A DNA stretch of 64,000 nucleotides from Phocoena phocoena (GCF_963924675.1 NC_089232.1:44308522-44372521); one strand, 5' to 3'; counted from the stretch's first letter, positions 1 through 51,830 are shown. Numbers and translations: made by a program. Notes: generated from the letters alone by a model not told the origin.

Positions 1-547
1 AAACTGGTACATTATAGTGTGTGGTACCGTGACATTATTGGAATTTGTTTTAAATTTCAGTCAGTAAAAAAAAATTAAGCTGACTCACAGAATTAGTACT
101 CTTAAGTGTATATAAATTACCCATGGTGAGATTAAAAATAAATTAGGCAACAACGGATGGTCCATTCAAGAAAATATATTGAGGGACAACTGAAAATTAG
201 GTTTTCATGGAGCAGACAGGAATTATACTAATCTTATCAACTGATAGCATCTTCTATTGCATTTTGTTCATCCAAAAAAGGGAACATTTCATTTATTTTT
301 CATTCTTTTGGTAAGCACATGTAGTTTTGTTGATTTTCTTTTCCAAGAATACCCAAGGATTTTCATGTTTTTATTTCTAATATTGGCCAGGAAAATAAAG
401 TTGGTTGAGTTAGAGAAAATTAGGACTTTCTTGCACGAGTTTGTAATTTTTCTCACACCTTTAACTGTTACTCTGCCAAATGTCAGAAATTATATATTTC
501 TCAGAATTTTTGTTTTCTGTATACTTAATGTTCTCTTCTTCCTAAAG

Positions 548-688
548 GTGAGGCTTCTATACTAGCTACCTTCTCTATAACAGAAGGGAAGAAAAAAGTT
601 CCTGTGGCCGGCTGCAGAGTCCAAAAGGGACAATTAGAAAAACAAAAAAAATTTAAATTAATACGTAATGGACATGTTATTTGGAAGG
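548..688 (+). CDS. MTIF2: MTIF2 penultimate coding exon
   Basis: Acceptor CCTAAAG|GT at 546-547 and donor AAGG|GTAAGC at 689. The 141 bp encode a stretch containing [20 protein letters not shown] and ending NGHVIWK. The exon enters and leaves in phase 1. The lysine-rich run [10 protein letters not shown] is part of the C-terminal barrel. Confidence 0.94.
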
Positions 689-1410
689 GTAAGCAACATA
701 AAACTGTTTCTATAATATCATATCCAGTCACCAAAACCTGATGATCCTGGGTAACTGAAATCTTTCACTCCCATAATCCTAGTTCAGGCCACTTCTTGCT
801 AACTCATATCTGGCCTCCAGTCCTAATGACTCTCCCAGGATTGTTAGTCCCCAAATCTTTCTAAGGTTCTAAAAATTGGCCCCAAACTACCTTTCCAGCC
901 ATGTCTCTCCTACACTCGGATCCACATCATTATATTTTCATCCTTTCTTAAGCTTGTGCCTGCATCGTCTTCATCGTCCCGAGTATAACCCCCATCCCCT
1001 GTAAAGTGTTAACCTTGAAAAGGGAGACAGTACTTTTCGCTACAAATCACATCTTGTTTATAGCAAACTTCATTTTTCTTTGGTTTCCCTGGTATTTCGT
1101 CCCATCTTTTAACGAGACAGGACTGTAAAATCTGTAAGAATTTCAGTGTAATTTTCCTTTTAACACCAGACTACAACTGCACTTGTTGGGTACTTATTTG
1201 AGTTATATGAACCATAAGTTTTTTTCTCTTTTTTAAGGCTCATTAATCTCACTGAAACACCATAAAGATGATATTTCAGTCATCAAAACTGGAATGGATT
1301 GTGGTCTTAGTTTGGATGAAGAAAAGATAGAATTTAAAGTGGGAGATGATATTGTCTGTTACGAAGAAAAGGAAGTTCTAGCCAAGACTTCTTGGGACCC
1401 AGGATTTTAA
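548..1410 (+). CDS. MTIF2: MTIF2, last two coding exons (partial gene)
   Basis: C-terminal end of mitochondrial translation initiation factor 2, the GTPase that places formyl-Met-tRNA on the mitochondrial small ribosomal subunit. Two exons are visible, 548-688 and 1238-1410, joined across a GT-AG intron with a glycine codon split 1/2. Together they encode about 103 residues from GEASILATF to the terminal KTSWDPGF and TAA. This is the last beta-barrel (C2) domain of IF2, which binds the initiator tRNA; the G domain lies off the left edge. No stop or frameshift is seen. Bases 1-547 look like intron only. The gene converges on RPS27A, whose 3' end is about 1 kb away. Identification rests on close agreement with the mammalian MTIF2 C-terminus as I know it. 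Confidence 0.95.
1238..1410 (+). CDS. MTIF2: MTIF2 terminal coding exon
   Basis: Acceptor TTTTAAG at 1231-1237. The exon reads [20 protein letters not shown] and on to WDPGF, then TAA at 1408-1410. The sequence [11 protein letters not shown] is typical of the factor's C-terminus. Confidence 0.95.
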
Positions 1411-1690
1411 AATTATGTTAAAAATGTAAATGATTAAATGTTTTGCTTTATTACAGAGCAACTAGTTTCGTCTTACTAAAGGTAATAATTCACCACTCAC
1501 CACTGGTCAGAAAGTTCTGCCGAGCATTAACAGGTGTAACTGTCAAAATGCTACAGAATTAGGAAACCTTATTTAAGGATGCGTCCAACTAGAAATCCTG
1601 GAGTAGGGAAAGAATATGGCTAAAGGGAATTGTTAATTATTGGTATATCAGTGAATCTAATCATCAGTTTAATAAACTTCAAGTGCTTTA
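1411..1690 (+). other. MTIF2: MTIF2 3' UTR with candidate poly(A) signals
   Basis: Sequence after the MTIF2 stop. An ATTAAA variant signal lies at 1433-1438 and a canonical AATAAA at 1671-1676. Which one is used cannot be decided from sequence; the second is the stronger hexamer. Confidence 0.55.
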
Positions 1691-1870
1691 CTTTAGTTCA
1701 TTGATATCAAGCAAGCCTCCCTGAACTGCACTCCACAGATAAAATATGGTACCAGTCAAATACTGTGAAACCATTATTTTTCAGTGTCCGCAGTACCAAT
1801 GAGCAAACCTTAGAACTTAAAATTCCAAAGAGGAGTTCACACTCAACATTAAAGGACTTTGGGTGAATTT

Positions 1871-1955
1871 TTTTAACAGATCTTTATTGGAGTGTAATTG
1901 CTTCACAATACTGTTAGCTTCTGTTGTACAACCAAGTGAATCAGCCATATGCAGA
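1871..1955 (-). mobile_element. Short 5'-truncated L1 3' end
   Basis: About 85 bp reading, on the minus strand, as the extreme 3' end of L1; the plus strand shows the phrases ATCTTTATTGGAGT and CAAGTGAATCAG also seen at 22420 and 32195. It is bordered by TGAATTTTTT-type repeats that look like a target-site duplication. It lies in the MTIF2-RPS27A intergenic gap. Confidence 0.7.
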
Positions 1956-2082
1956 TGAATTTTTTAACTGGTAACTTGCAAGCTCTGCCGCCTTTAAACT
2001 TCCTTTGTAGGAAACAAGTGTCAATGCATTGTAGCTTCTTTTTAGGCAAGGTTATAATACCAATTCACACAAACCAATGTTT

Positions 2083-2358
2083 CTCAATCTGAGGGTGGGG
2101 GAGGTTCCTTCCCACCCCTAGGGGTCATTTGGCAATGTCTGGATATTTTTGGTTGTGGGGAGGGGTAGTGTGCTACTGGCAGCAAGTGGGTACAGACCAG
2201 GGATGCTGTTCATCACCCTGTGATATACAGCCACTGAGCCTGCGCGTCCAGAGCCTGTACTCCACAACGGGAGAGGCCACAACAGTGAGAGGCCCGCATA
2301 CCGCAAAAAAAAAAAAAAAAAAAAAGTCAGTACTGCTGAGGTACAAAGAAACTGACCT
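2083..2358 (+). mobile_element. MER20-like hAT MITE split by a SINE
   Basis: Non-autonomous hAT-Charlie-type element. The left part (2083-2232) carries GTCATTTGGCAATGTCTGGA and ACCAGGGATGCTG. The right end (2326-2358, GTCAGTACTGCTGAGG) follows a SINE fragment inserted in the element. The family name is from memory of the consensus. Confidence 0.7.
2233..2325 (+). mobile_element. CHR-type SINE, 3' half only
   Basis: Truncated short-type CHR SINE: ACTGAGCCTGCGCGTCC ... GAGAGGCCCGCATACCGC followed by a 21-bp poly(A). The tRNA-like head is missing. It is inserted in the MER20-like element. Confidence 0.85.
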
Positions 2359-2489
2359 GTATCTAGACAGCTGGTATCAAATACAACATAATTCTGCCAA
2401 GTACAGGTTACCTAAGAAAATAGGGATTAATTTGATCTTTAAAACCCACTTTTAAAATCACTGGAATAAAACTCAACATTTAAACGGTA

Positions 2490-5157
<2,668 letters not shown>

Positions 5158-6309
5158 CATCGTGCCGGCCCACGGGCTTTCCCGGGGCCCCCGCGGAGGC
5201 CCCGCCTCCTAGGCGGCCACGTCAAGTGCCTGAGTGCTGTCGCAGCGGCTGTCCAGCCACGTGCCAGACCAGGTCGTGACCTCATTTCTCCTCCTGGTAG
5301 CCTGGCTTATTTCTCACTTTAGCTTTCAGAACGCTCTTGAAATAGCAGATTTAAGCAACTTAAAAATGTCTTTAAAAGAATTTCACACCGTAGTTGACGT
5401 GGCTAAGAGGGTCTTTAAAAGGGGGTGGGGTTGAGGGGGCCTCATGAGGAAAACGGAGGAAATGGAAGTGTCTTCTGGGAATTGTAGTTTTCCGCTGCTT
5501 TCTTTTCTCTAGGACTACTCGTCCCAAGATGCAGTTCCACAGCCCTGGGCTCCCTAGTTACTATCGCTTAGCCCTGGCGTCGGGATTTGGAGGAAGGGGT
5601 TAAGGTGAGGAGGGAGCAACGGTGAAGCGCAGTAATGGTTTCGGGGAAGGTGGAAACGGGTCGGAAGTGACTAGGAGGGAAGGTTAAGAGGTTGGGGAAG
5701 AGTGGGGGACCGAAAGTGTCATCACCCACTTACTGAGGCGGTGAGGGGCGGATGATCAGCCGTCTACCACCAGACGCTCCCCTTGGCCTTCAAGGGAAGG
5801 GCACACCTGTGGCCACTCCAGACAAGCTGAAAGATAGGTGGTATCCTCAAAACCTCTTGTCCGTCCTTGTCTCGCCCTGTAGCCCCTCCCCGCCTTCAAC
5901 CCCGGATGTTTTCCTAGTTTAAGGAAGGTTCTGTCTTATATGTCACTACGCAGTGTGAAACGGTTTACTATGTTGAAAATCTCTGGAGTTTTCAAATTTT
6001 CAGATGAGGCCACATGGGAAGGAAACCCGCGGAAAGGTTTATTTATTGTAGAATTTCCAAGTTTGGAGTTGGGAGTTGTGGTGAAAGTCCTAAGAGGAAG
6101 TTTTTGGAGTATGGGTGGGGGGCTGTCCTGGCAAGGCGGGCGAGTTAACTCCCTTCCCCTGGCCTTTCGCCGCTGCGAAACCACAGAATCCTGTGCGTGC
6201 ACCTTCCTAATGTCTTCTCTCTTTATCTCTCTGTGACCTCTTCTCTGCATCTCCATCCCCAAATTCAGGCTCCTTAATTTTCTCTGTCCCCAGTTTTTTT
6301 CTAACCCAC

Positions 6310-6530
6310 CTTCATTTTGCCTCCAACATATAAAAAGTAAAAATGATTATGTCATTAATGCTACTTCATCTTCAAGATAAAATCCAAATTCCTTAGTGTG
6401 ATAGCCTCTGCCTTCCTTACAGCCTAGTCTGCCAAGCCCATTACTCACTTATCACTGAGCTAATTGAAGTTCCTGACAAGCTCTTTCATGCTTTGGCACT
6501 TCTGAAGAAAACGTTTCTTCTCTGTGGAGC
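6310..6530 (+). mobile_element. L2-like 3' fragment
   Basis: Contains AAATCCAAATTCCTTAGTGT and, further on, CAAGCTCTTTCATGC, which resemble the 3' part of LINE-2. Ends uncertain. Confidence 0.45.
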
Positions 6531-6729
6531 GCTCTCCTACCATATTCTGCCGGCTAATCTCCACCTTTACAAAAAAACTCCTCGAAAGAGTTGTCTATAC
6601 TCATTGTCTCTAATTCTTTTCCTTCCATTGACTGAACCCACTCCTATCAGGCTTCTGTCTCCACCATTCCAGTGGAATAGCTCTTGTAGTTACTAATCAC
6701 CTCCGTGTTGCGAAATTCACTGGCCATTT

Positions 6730-8310
6730 AATCTTATTTGACCTATCAATCAGCGGCATTTGACACAGTTGATCATTTCTTTCGTCTTTGAAACACTTTC
6801 TTCACCTGACTTCCATCTCCCTTTTCCATCTCCCTGGATGCTCTTTTCCAGGCTGTTCTGTTGCTTCCTCCGTATCTACCAGACCTCTAAACTTTGGAGT
6901 GCCCCCAATGCCCAGTCCTTGGACCTCTGCTTTGTTGACATTTCCCAGATCATTTTCCATTCTGTCTCATAACTTTTAAATGTCATTTATATGCATATAA
7001 CTTATAAACTTCTCACTCAGACTCACCTGAACTTCAACATGTCTAATAGGGAGGCCCAAGCTCCTGATCTTATGAAATTGATATTCCCATCTCATAAATG
7101 GCAATTTCATCTTTTCAATCGCTGAGGCCAAAAACTTTATGGTCATCCTTGACTGTTCTCTCATACCCACATCGAATCCCTCAGCAAATCTTGGTTTTAC
7201 TTTTAATGTATATGCAGAACACTTCGCACCATCTCTGCTACCACTCTGATTCAAGCCACCGTTATCTTTTGTCTGGACTATTGTAGTAGCCTCCCAGTAG
7301 CTCTTCTGGCTTTGACTCTTGTCTTCACAGAGCAGCAAGAGCAATTCTTTGAAAATGGAAGTCAGCTGTCATTCTTCTGCCCACGGCTCTCCAATGGCTT
7401 TCATCTCTCTCTGAGTTAAGCCTAAGTTCCTATAAGCAAGGCTGTCACTCCCACACTGGAATGACTGGAGGCCACAGTTCAGCTCATTGTTCCTCTTGCC
7501 ACGTCTTCCCAGAGAAAGGAGCATCTTTTTCTAACCTGCACAAAGGTGCCCCATGGGCGGGTAGTGCTCCTACCTTCAAGACCCTATATTCTACGTGATC
7601 TGGCAGCTACCTCTCTGGCCTCATCTTTCTTCTCTCCTTTCCTCATTCTCCTCTAGTCTTCCTGGCCTTCTTGCTGGCAGATATGCTATCCTGCCTTGAG
7701 GCCTTTGGACTTGGCATCTCTCTCTGCCTCAACCACTCTCCTCCCAGGAATCTACATTACCTGCTTTTTTCAGGTTTCTGAAATGTCACCTTATCAGTGA
7801 GGGCTATTCTCTTTCCTGACTTAATGCCTTATGTAAAATGGCACCCTCCCACCTTTCTTACTCTCTATACCCCTTTCCTTCTTTTATTTTTCCCCATACA
7901 ACTTACCCCCATCTGTTACACTCTTTTTTACTCCTGTGTCTTCTGTCTCATTACTTGAATGTAACCTCTGGGAAGTTAGGGACTTTGTTTTGTTTAGTAC
8001 TATATCTCTAGTGCCTAGAATAGCGGCAGACACACAGTAGGTTCCCCCCCCCAATATATATATATATATATTTTTGCGGTACGCGGGCCTCTCACCGTTG
8101 TGGCCTCTCTCGTTGCGGAGCACAGGCTCTGGACGCGCAGGCTCAGCGGCCATGGCTCACGGGCCCAGCCACTCCACGGCATGTGGGATCTTCCCTGACC
8201 AGGGCATGAACCCGTGTCCCCTGCATCGGCAGGTGGACTCTCAACCACTGCGCCACCGGGAAGAGTCCCCCCGCCAATATTTATTGAATAAATAAATGCA
8301 GCACAGATTA
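6730..8310 (+). mobile_element. LINE-2 relic with decayed reverse transcriptase
   Basis: Plus-strand L2. Decayed RT coding is readable: a relic of the AFDTVDH motif near 6757, PLNFGVPPMPSPW near 6885-6920 (from a GVPQGSVLGP-type motif), and further on relics of the AKNLGVILD and LDYC regions near 7125 and 7270. The 3' part runs through GTGATCTGGCAGCTACC to the terminal ATTTATTGAATAAATAAATG after an inserted SINE. Many stops and frameshifts; inactive. Confidence 0.75.
8069..8267 (-). mobile_element. CHR SINE (short type) inside L2
   Basis: Reverse complement of the short CHR SINE, from TTTTTGCGGTACGCGGGCC to CGCCACCGGGAAGAGTC. CCAATAT repeats on both sides (about 8052 and 8274) are the target-site duplication; a TA microsatellite has grown next to the tail. 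Confidence 0.92.
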
Positions 8311-9326
8311 AGCATTGTCCTGGATGTTGTTTCATGAGATGTTTTCCCTAATATTTCCCTGCCCTCTCCCACAGACTAGTGAGGTGCCCCTCTGGGCTTT
8401 TGTAGCCCGTTGTGCCCACTGGTCACACTGCCTTCTCTGCTCTGTGACAGAGGTTCATTTAACTAGAATCAATACTTGTCTGGGAACCCTTGTGACTTGT
8501 TTCCTCTGTATCCCTAAGTGTGTAATTTGAATGAGTGAGTGTAAGGTAATCTGAGTTGTTCTGTGTAACTCAGTGGCATTTTGTAGATGCTGAGAAACAG
8601 TCACTTTAGCTGTGTTCTGATTTGAGGGCACAAGTCATGTCTTCTGAGCAGACCAGATTATTGCTCAGTGATTACTGATTAATAACTTTCTTTTTTTGGG
8701 GGGGTGGGATGGGTGGTGCATGTACTCTGCTAGAAACTGTATTATGCACTGGAATGCATATGGGTGGGGAAGGAAGATGGGGAATGAGAACATTTTGGTT
8801 CCTGATCTTATCAAATTTAGAGCCTACTGAGAGAGATAGAGAATATAACCAGAATTCTGAGTGATAATATCATGATAGAGGAAGTGCACAGTACGTGGGA
8901 GAACATAGCAGTGGCACTTGATCAAATTTAAGGGAATCCAGAGCAGCTTTCCTGGAGCTGTATAGGCTGAGATCTGAAAAATAAAGCCAAGTAAATGAGA
9001 GTGGAAGTACTGTGTGTATCTTATGGAGGAGAGGTGAGGATGTGGGAAGGGAATGCAGGGATGGGGAGAGAATTACCATCAGGTAAGAGAGCAAGTTTAT
9101 AGGAGTGGATGGGGGTTATGAGGAGGACAGGGGCATGAAAAGACTAGATTTGGTCAGAGAAAAAGTCCCTGGTTCCTATAGGGCATTCATAGACTAAGGA
9201 AAGAAGCTTGGATTTTATCCTAAGGGTAATAGGAAGCCACTGGTGTTCAGATGTGACCACCCATTCCCCAGTGATCACACCCATGCCTTCCTCCTTTGAC
9301 TTTTATCTTTTACTATCTGAAATTAC

Positions 9327-9450
9327 TTTTTTTTTCTTTCCGTCTGCGCTGCTCGGCTTGCAAAATCTTAGTTCCCCGACCTGGTATTGAACTGGATCCA
9401 CGGCAGTGAAAGCGCTGAGCCCTAATCACTGGACGGCCAGGGAATTCCTG
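9327..9450 (-). mobile_element. Truncated tRNA-derived SINE
   Basis: About 120-bp CHR-related form with TTGAACTGGATCCACGGCAG and CCAGGGAATTCC. GAAATTAC flanks both sides as target-site duplication (about 9319 and 9451). Confidence 0.85.
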
Positions 9451-9454
9451 GAAA

Positions 9455-9655
9455 TTACATTATTTATAGTCTGTCTCCCTTAATAGATTGTAAGCTATCA
9501 AGGAGCCAGGGACTTTATATTATTTATAACTGTATTATGCACTGGAGTACATATGGGTGGGGAAGGATAATGGGGAATGCTGAATCTCTAGCTATAAAAC
9601 AATGCCTGGCACTTAATAGACAGTAAATATTGGTTGAATGAATGAATAAAGAAAT
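9455..9655 (+). mobile_element. L2 3' end interrupted by a 52-bp duplicate
   Basis: TAGATTGTAAGCTATCAAGG, CAGGGACTTTATATT and AATGCCTGGCACTTAATAGA then TGAATGAATGAATAAAG are the usual L2-type 3' end. Bases 9528-9579 are not L2; they copy a segment at 8735-8786. Confidence 0.6.
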
Positions 9656-9779
9656 TGATTTCTTATTTGGGAAAACTGTTGATCCATTTATGGATTATTG
9701 CTTCGTTGGAACTACTTTATGTTCACTTATAAATTTATTTCTCATTATCCAGTTCATCAATATAAAGATAAATTAGGCC

Positions 9780-10001
9780 TTTTTTTTTTTTTTTTTTTTT
9801 TTTTTTGTGCGGTACGCGGGCCTCTTACTGTTGTGGCCTCTCCCGTTGCGGAGCACAGGCTCCGGACGCGTAGGCCCAGTGGCCATGGCTCACGGGCCCA
9901 GCCGCTCCACGGCATGTGGGATCTCCCTGGACCAGGGCACAAACCTGTGTCCCCTGCATTGTCAGGTGGACTCTCAACCACTGCGCCACCAGGGAAGCCC
10001 C
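9780..10001 (-). mobile_element. CHR SINE, short type
   Basis: Poly(T) tail then GTGCGGTACGCGGGCC to CCACCAGGGAAGCCC. Target-site duplication AAATTAGGCCT / AAATTAGGTCT on the two sides. Confidence 0.93.
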
Positions 10002-10149
10002 TAAATTAGGTCTTTTAAACTTTGAAATTATTTTGGTGTCTCCTTCCTTCAATATATGACCTATGGGCAGTATTTATTGGCCATATATGTTATTTTAGAT
10101 AACTAGGTATCAATTATATTGCCAAAACACGGTAAAATTGATTTAGGCA

Positions 10150-10560
10150 TTTATTCATCACAGCATTATTTATAATAGTGAAAATATCCAACAGGTGGGG
10201 AATGGTTAAGTAAGTTATTGTGTATCATACCATGAAGTACTATGCAATCATTAGAAGTCATGTTTTTGAAAACTATAATATTTAACAACATGGACAACTG
10301 CTTTTAATACTAAGTGAAAAAATAGGATACAAAACTGAGTATAAAAAAAAAAAAAAAAAACAAACAAAAAAAAAAAAACAAAAAAAAAAAAAAAAAAAAA
10401 CTGAGTATAGAGTGTGATCCTAATTTTATAATTATAAGCATTGGAAGGAAATACACCATATTAAGTAGTCATTATTTTTTGGTGGTGGGATTCTGGATGA
10501 TTTTTGGTTTTTCATTAATTTTCCAAATTTAGTTTATATTTTCCAGATTTTATACCATGA
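10150..10560 (+). mobile_element. Old L1 3' fragment
   Basis: Plus-strand L1M-type ORF2 end and 3' UTR: CAGCATTATTTATAATAGTG, GGGAATGGTTAAGTAAG, AAGTACTATGCAATCATTAG. Interrupted by a pure A-tract insertion at 10344-10396. Confidence 0.75.
10344..10396 (+). mobile_element. Poly(A)-only retroinsertion
   Basis: 53 bp of almost pure A with a few C, flanked by perfect 13-bp copies of AAAACTGAGTATA (10331-10343 and 10397-10409) inside an L1 fragment. Looks like target-primed insertion of a tail with no body. Confidence 0.75.
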
Positions 10561-10610
10561 GTATAAACGTCTGTGATGGGAATGAGGGGAGTTAAAATGT
10601 TTTACCTTGG

Positions 10611-10770
10611 GGCTTCCCTGGTGGCGCAGTGGTTGAGAGTCTGCCTGCCAATCAGGGGACACGGGTTCGTGCCCCGGTCCGGGAGGATCCCACATGTTGT
10701 GGAGTGGCTGGGCCCGTGGGCCATGGCCACTGAGGCTGCATGTCCGTAGCCTGAAAAAAAAAAAAAAAAG
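10611..10770 (+). mobile_element. CHR SINE with internal deletion
   Basis: GGGGCTTCCCTGGTGGCGCA through GGGTTCGTGCCCC to CATGTCCGTAGCCTG and poly(A); the last ~50 bp before the tail are missing. Target-site duplication GTTTTACCTTG on both sides. Confidence 0.92.
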
Positions 10771-11430
10771 TTTTACCTTGCCACACATTTTTAAGCAAAT
10801 CATGGGATCCGTTTAACGTTGATGTGAATAGATCTCAGGAACCAACTTTTGTATCCAACTCTAGTTGGATAATGATTCTTTACTAAGAGAGCAGTGAAAT
10901 ATAGCTGCTTGAAAACCTCACTCAGAAAGGTACAGTTTGTTATCTTTGACATCACTGATATACAGATTTTAGCAGAAGTCCTGACTTCTTACTTTTCAGT
11001 TAGTACGTTCATAGTAAAGATAAGAATTATAATAAAATTCATCATAAAAATAAATTCATGAATTATTTATAGCTATTGTGTGTTGGATAACTGTGACTGG
11101 GCCAGGTAGGTACATGCGTAGAGAAATATTTGATCTTGTTTGCTTCATCAGGAGGCCTCCAAACTAGTTTTCCCACATGAAACAAAGAAAATGCTAATAA
11201 ACCTTCTGTTAGAAAGTGTTGAGTTAAAGAAACCATTCAATCATATGATACATATACTTGTTTAGTAAGAAATGAGTTCTTTATTGACTGGTATTCTATC
11301 CCAGAGGTATAGTATAGCACATGGTAGTAGAATGATCAGACCTTTTAATTCATAGGTTGAAATATTTATTTCAGAGATCCATGAGACTTTTTTTTTCTTC
11401 TGAAACAAATAGACGTTTTATTTAGATCAA

Positions 11431-11642
11431 TTTTTTTTTTTTTTTTTTTATGCGGTACGCGGGCCTCTCACTGTTGTGGCCTCTCCCGTTGCGGGGCACA
11501 GGCTCCGGACGCGCAGGCTCAGCGGCCATGGCTCACGGGCCCAGCTGCTCCGCGGCATGTGGGATCTTCCTGGACCGGGGCACGAACCCGTGTCCCCTGC
11601 ATCGGCAGGCAGACTCTCAACCACTGCGCCACCAGCGAAGCC
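11431..11642 (-). mobile_element. CHR SINE, short type, next to CLHC1 coding exon 1
   Basis: Poly(T) then ATGCGGTACGCGGGCC to GCCACCAGCGAAGCCC; target-site duplication TAGATCAAT on both sides. Its right end is 58 bp from the CLHC1 exon at 11701. Confidence 0.93.
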
Positions 11643-11700
11643 CTAGATCAATATTTGACTTAATTAAGCTTTAGATTAATTGATGGTCTTTTTCTTTCAG

Positions 11701-49985
<38,285 letters not shown>

Positions 49986-50095
49986 TTCTACATCTTAACC
50001 AGTTGAGGGAGCCTGTACAACATTTTATATATATCAGTTAGGCAAACTGATTTTGGTATAACTAACTTATAAATAAATCTGGAGTATGAAGTTCT
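49986..50095 (+). terminator. CLHC1: CLHC1 3' UTR and poly(A) signal
   Basis: AATAAA at 50072-50077, 87 bp after the stop codon, is the first canonical signal. Downstream use is possible but the following sequence is repeat. Confidence 0.7.
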
Positions 50096-50231
50096 CAGAA
50101 ATATATCATGCTTCTTTATGATGACGTTTAGATTTGTCCTTGAAATATTTACACCATTGCTTCCTTTTTTAATATGGTCATTTTGTATATTGAATCTTTC
50201 TAAAATTCCTATGTACTTTACTTTTTCTTTT

Positions 50232-50550
50232 TAAAGATTTTTATTTTTATTTAATTTTATTTTAGAGTATAGTTCATTTACAATATTATGTTAGTTTTAG
50301 GTGTACAGCAAAGTGATTCAGTTATGCACATATTGGATTGGCCAAAAAGTTCATTCGGTTTTAAGTAAAAATAAAAGGCATTTTTCATTTTCGCCAAGAA
50401 CTTTGTTGAACAATGTATTCATTAACTGAATGAACTTTTTGGCCAACCCAATACACATATCCATTCTTTTCCCATGTAGGTTATTACAGAATATTGAGTA
50501 GAGTTCCCTGTGCTATATAGTATGTTCTTGTTGATTATTTTATTTTATTT
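50232..50550 (-). mobile_element. L1 3' end cut by a mariner MITE
   Basis: TTTAGAGTATAGTTCATTTA, TTAGTTTTAGGTGTACAGCA on the left and GTAGGTTATTACAGAATATT, GAGTTCCCTGTGCTATATAG on the right of the MITE. Confidence 0.8.
50331..50453. mobile_element. Mariner-derived MITE, near-palindromic ends
   Basis: About 120 bp. Inverted ends ATTGGATTGGCCAAAAAGTT and AACTTTTTGGCCAACCCAAT extend to about 29 bp with two mismatches, bordered by TA. Internal CATTTTCGCCAAGAACTTTG matches the non-autonomous Tc1/mariner family common in cattle and relatives. No transposase. Confidence 0.88.
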
Positions 50551-50559
50551 TATTGATTG

Positions 50560-50865
50560 ATTGATTGATTGATTGATTTTTGGCTGCACTGGGTCTTTGT
50601 TACTGCCCGCAGGGTTTCTCTAGTTGCGGCGAGCAGGAGTTACTCTTCGTTGTGGTGTGCGGGCTTCTTATTGCGGTGGCTTCTCCTGTTGTGGAGCACG
50701 GGCTCTAGGCACGCGGGCTTCAGTAGTTGCAGCACGCAGGCTCAGTAGTTGTGGCGCACGGGCTTAGTTGCTCCGTGGCATGTGGGATCTTCCCGGGCCA
50801 GGGATCAAACCCGTGTCCCCTGCGTTGGCAGGCGGATTCTTAACCACTGTGCCACCAGGGAAGCC
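50560..50865 (-). mobile_element. Long CHR-type SINE
   Basis: TGATTGAT repeat, TTTTGGCTGCACTGGGTCTT, CTCTAGTTGCGGCGAGCAGG ... CCACCAGGGAAGCCCC. Confidence 0.92.
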
Positions 50866-51649
50866 CCTGATTATCTGTTTTATATATAATAGTGTGTATA
50901 TGCTACTCCTAAACTCCTAATTTATCCCTCCTGTATATTGAATCTTGATAAAATTTAAGAATGTAAGTGTATAAATCTCAGTTTAGGCATTTCTATCTAA
51001 GTGCATAAGTTAATGTCTAAATATATTCCTTTCTGGTAATCTAATTTAATAGCAAGAACTGAGGATGGTGTGAGTAGTATCCTGTCAGACTGATTTCCCA
51101 AATATAAAATGCTATAAGCCTGACTTGTAACAAGTAAGGCAGGATGCCGTTTCAAGGTTTTCACTGGCAAAAACCTAGAGTATAGTAATTTTGTACTGCT
51201 GACTCAAAGATGTGCTCCATGCTTTGGTATATATAAATGGCAAGTGTTAAGCTTCTACTATAAAACTTGGAATTTCAGCATGTTCTTATCTAGAGAGAGA
51301 ATAGCCAAATTTTGCAAAGAGGTTCTACATCTTAGACCCAGGATACCTGTAGGCATGGAATATGTCATACGAAGTGGTTTTAGATGATTTCAAGTGTCTG
51401 AGTAAGTATTTGATTGAAAACTCAGAGTTCTGTGTCATGGACAGGTGTGATATTCAAAATATTTAATGATCAGCATGGCATAGGCACCAATCAAACAATA
51501 GATATCCAACTAATCAGAACAGCTTTCAGCCCTTATGCCATACCAGAGTGTCAGCCTTGATCATGGAACATGGTAAAAGTGAGCTGCTGTTAGATAGAAT
51601 AAAAGAGCATAAGTTTTCCCCTCCTAACTTTAAACTGAATGTATATATG

Positions 51650-51830
51650 TTATTTTATAGTGGAAAGAATGTAAACTTGGAATCGGACAGCTTCATATTC
51701 AAGTTCAAATTCTTCTTCTTACTCTTTGTAAAATATGGGCAGTAATATCTCCCCAAAAGGTTTAGTGATATGTATGTGCAGTATAAATATATTACATAGT
51801 GGAAGAACTTAATAGAAGATAACCCTTATT
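51650..51830 (+). mobile_element. MIR relic
   Basis: TAGTGGAAAGAATGTAAACT, TTGGAATCGGACAGCTTCAT, TTCTTACTCTTTGTAAAATA; diverged plus-orientation MIR. Confidence 0.55.

Larger units (their letters stand above)
5605..11700 (+). other. CLHC1: CLHC1 intron 1 (presumed)
   Basis: About 6 kb between the candidate first exon and coding exon 1. It holds an L2 relic, five SINEs, an L1M fragment and a pure poly(A) insertion, each listed separately. I see no exon here. Stretches 5700-6310, 8310-9320 and 10800-11400 show nothing recognisable apart from the first copy of a 52-bp duplication at 8735. Confidence 0.55.

Noticed and set aside
10660..10690. tRNA gene from B-box-like GGGTTCGTGCCCC sequences
   Set aside because: These are the tRNA-derived heads of SINEs; no complete cloverleaf is present.
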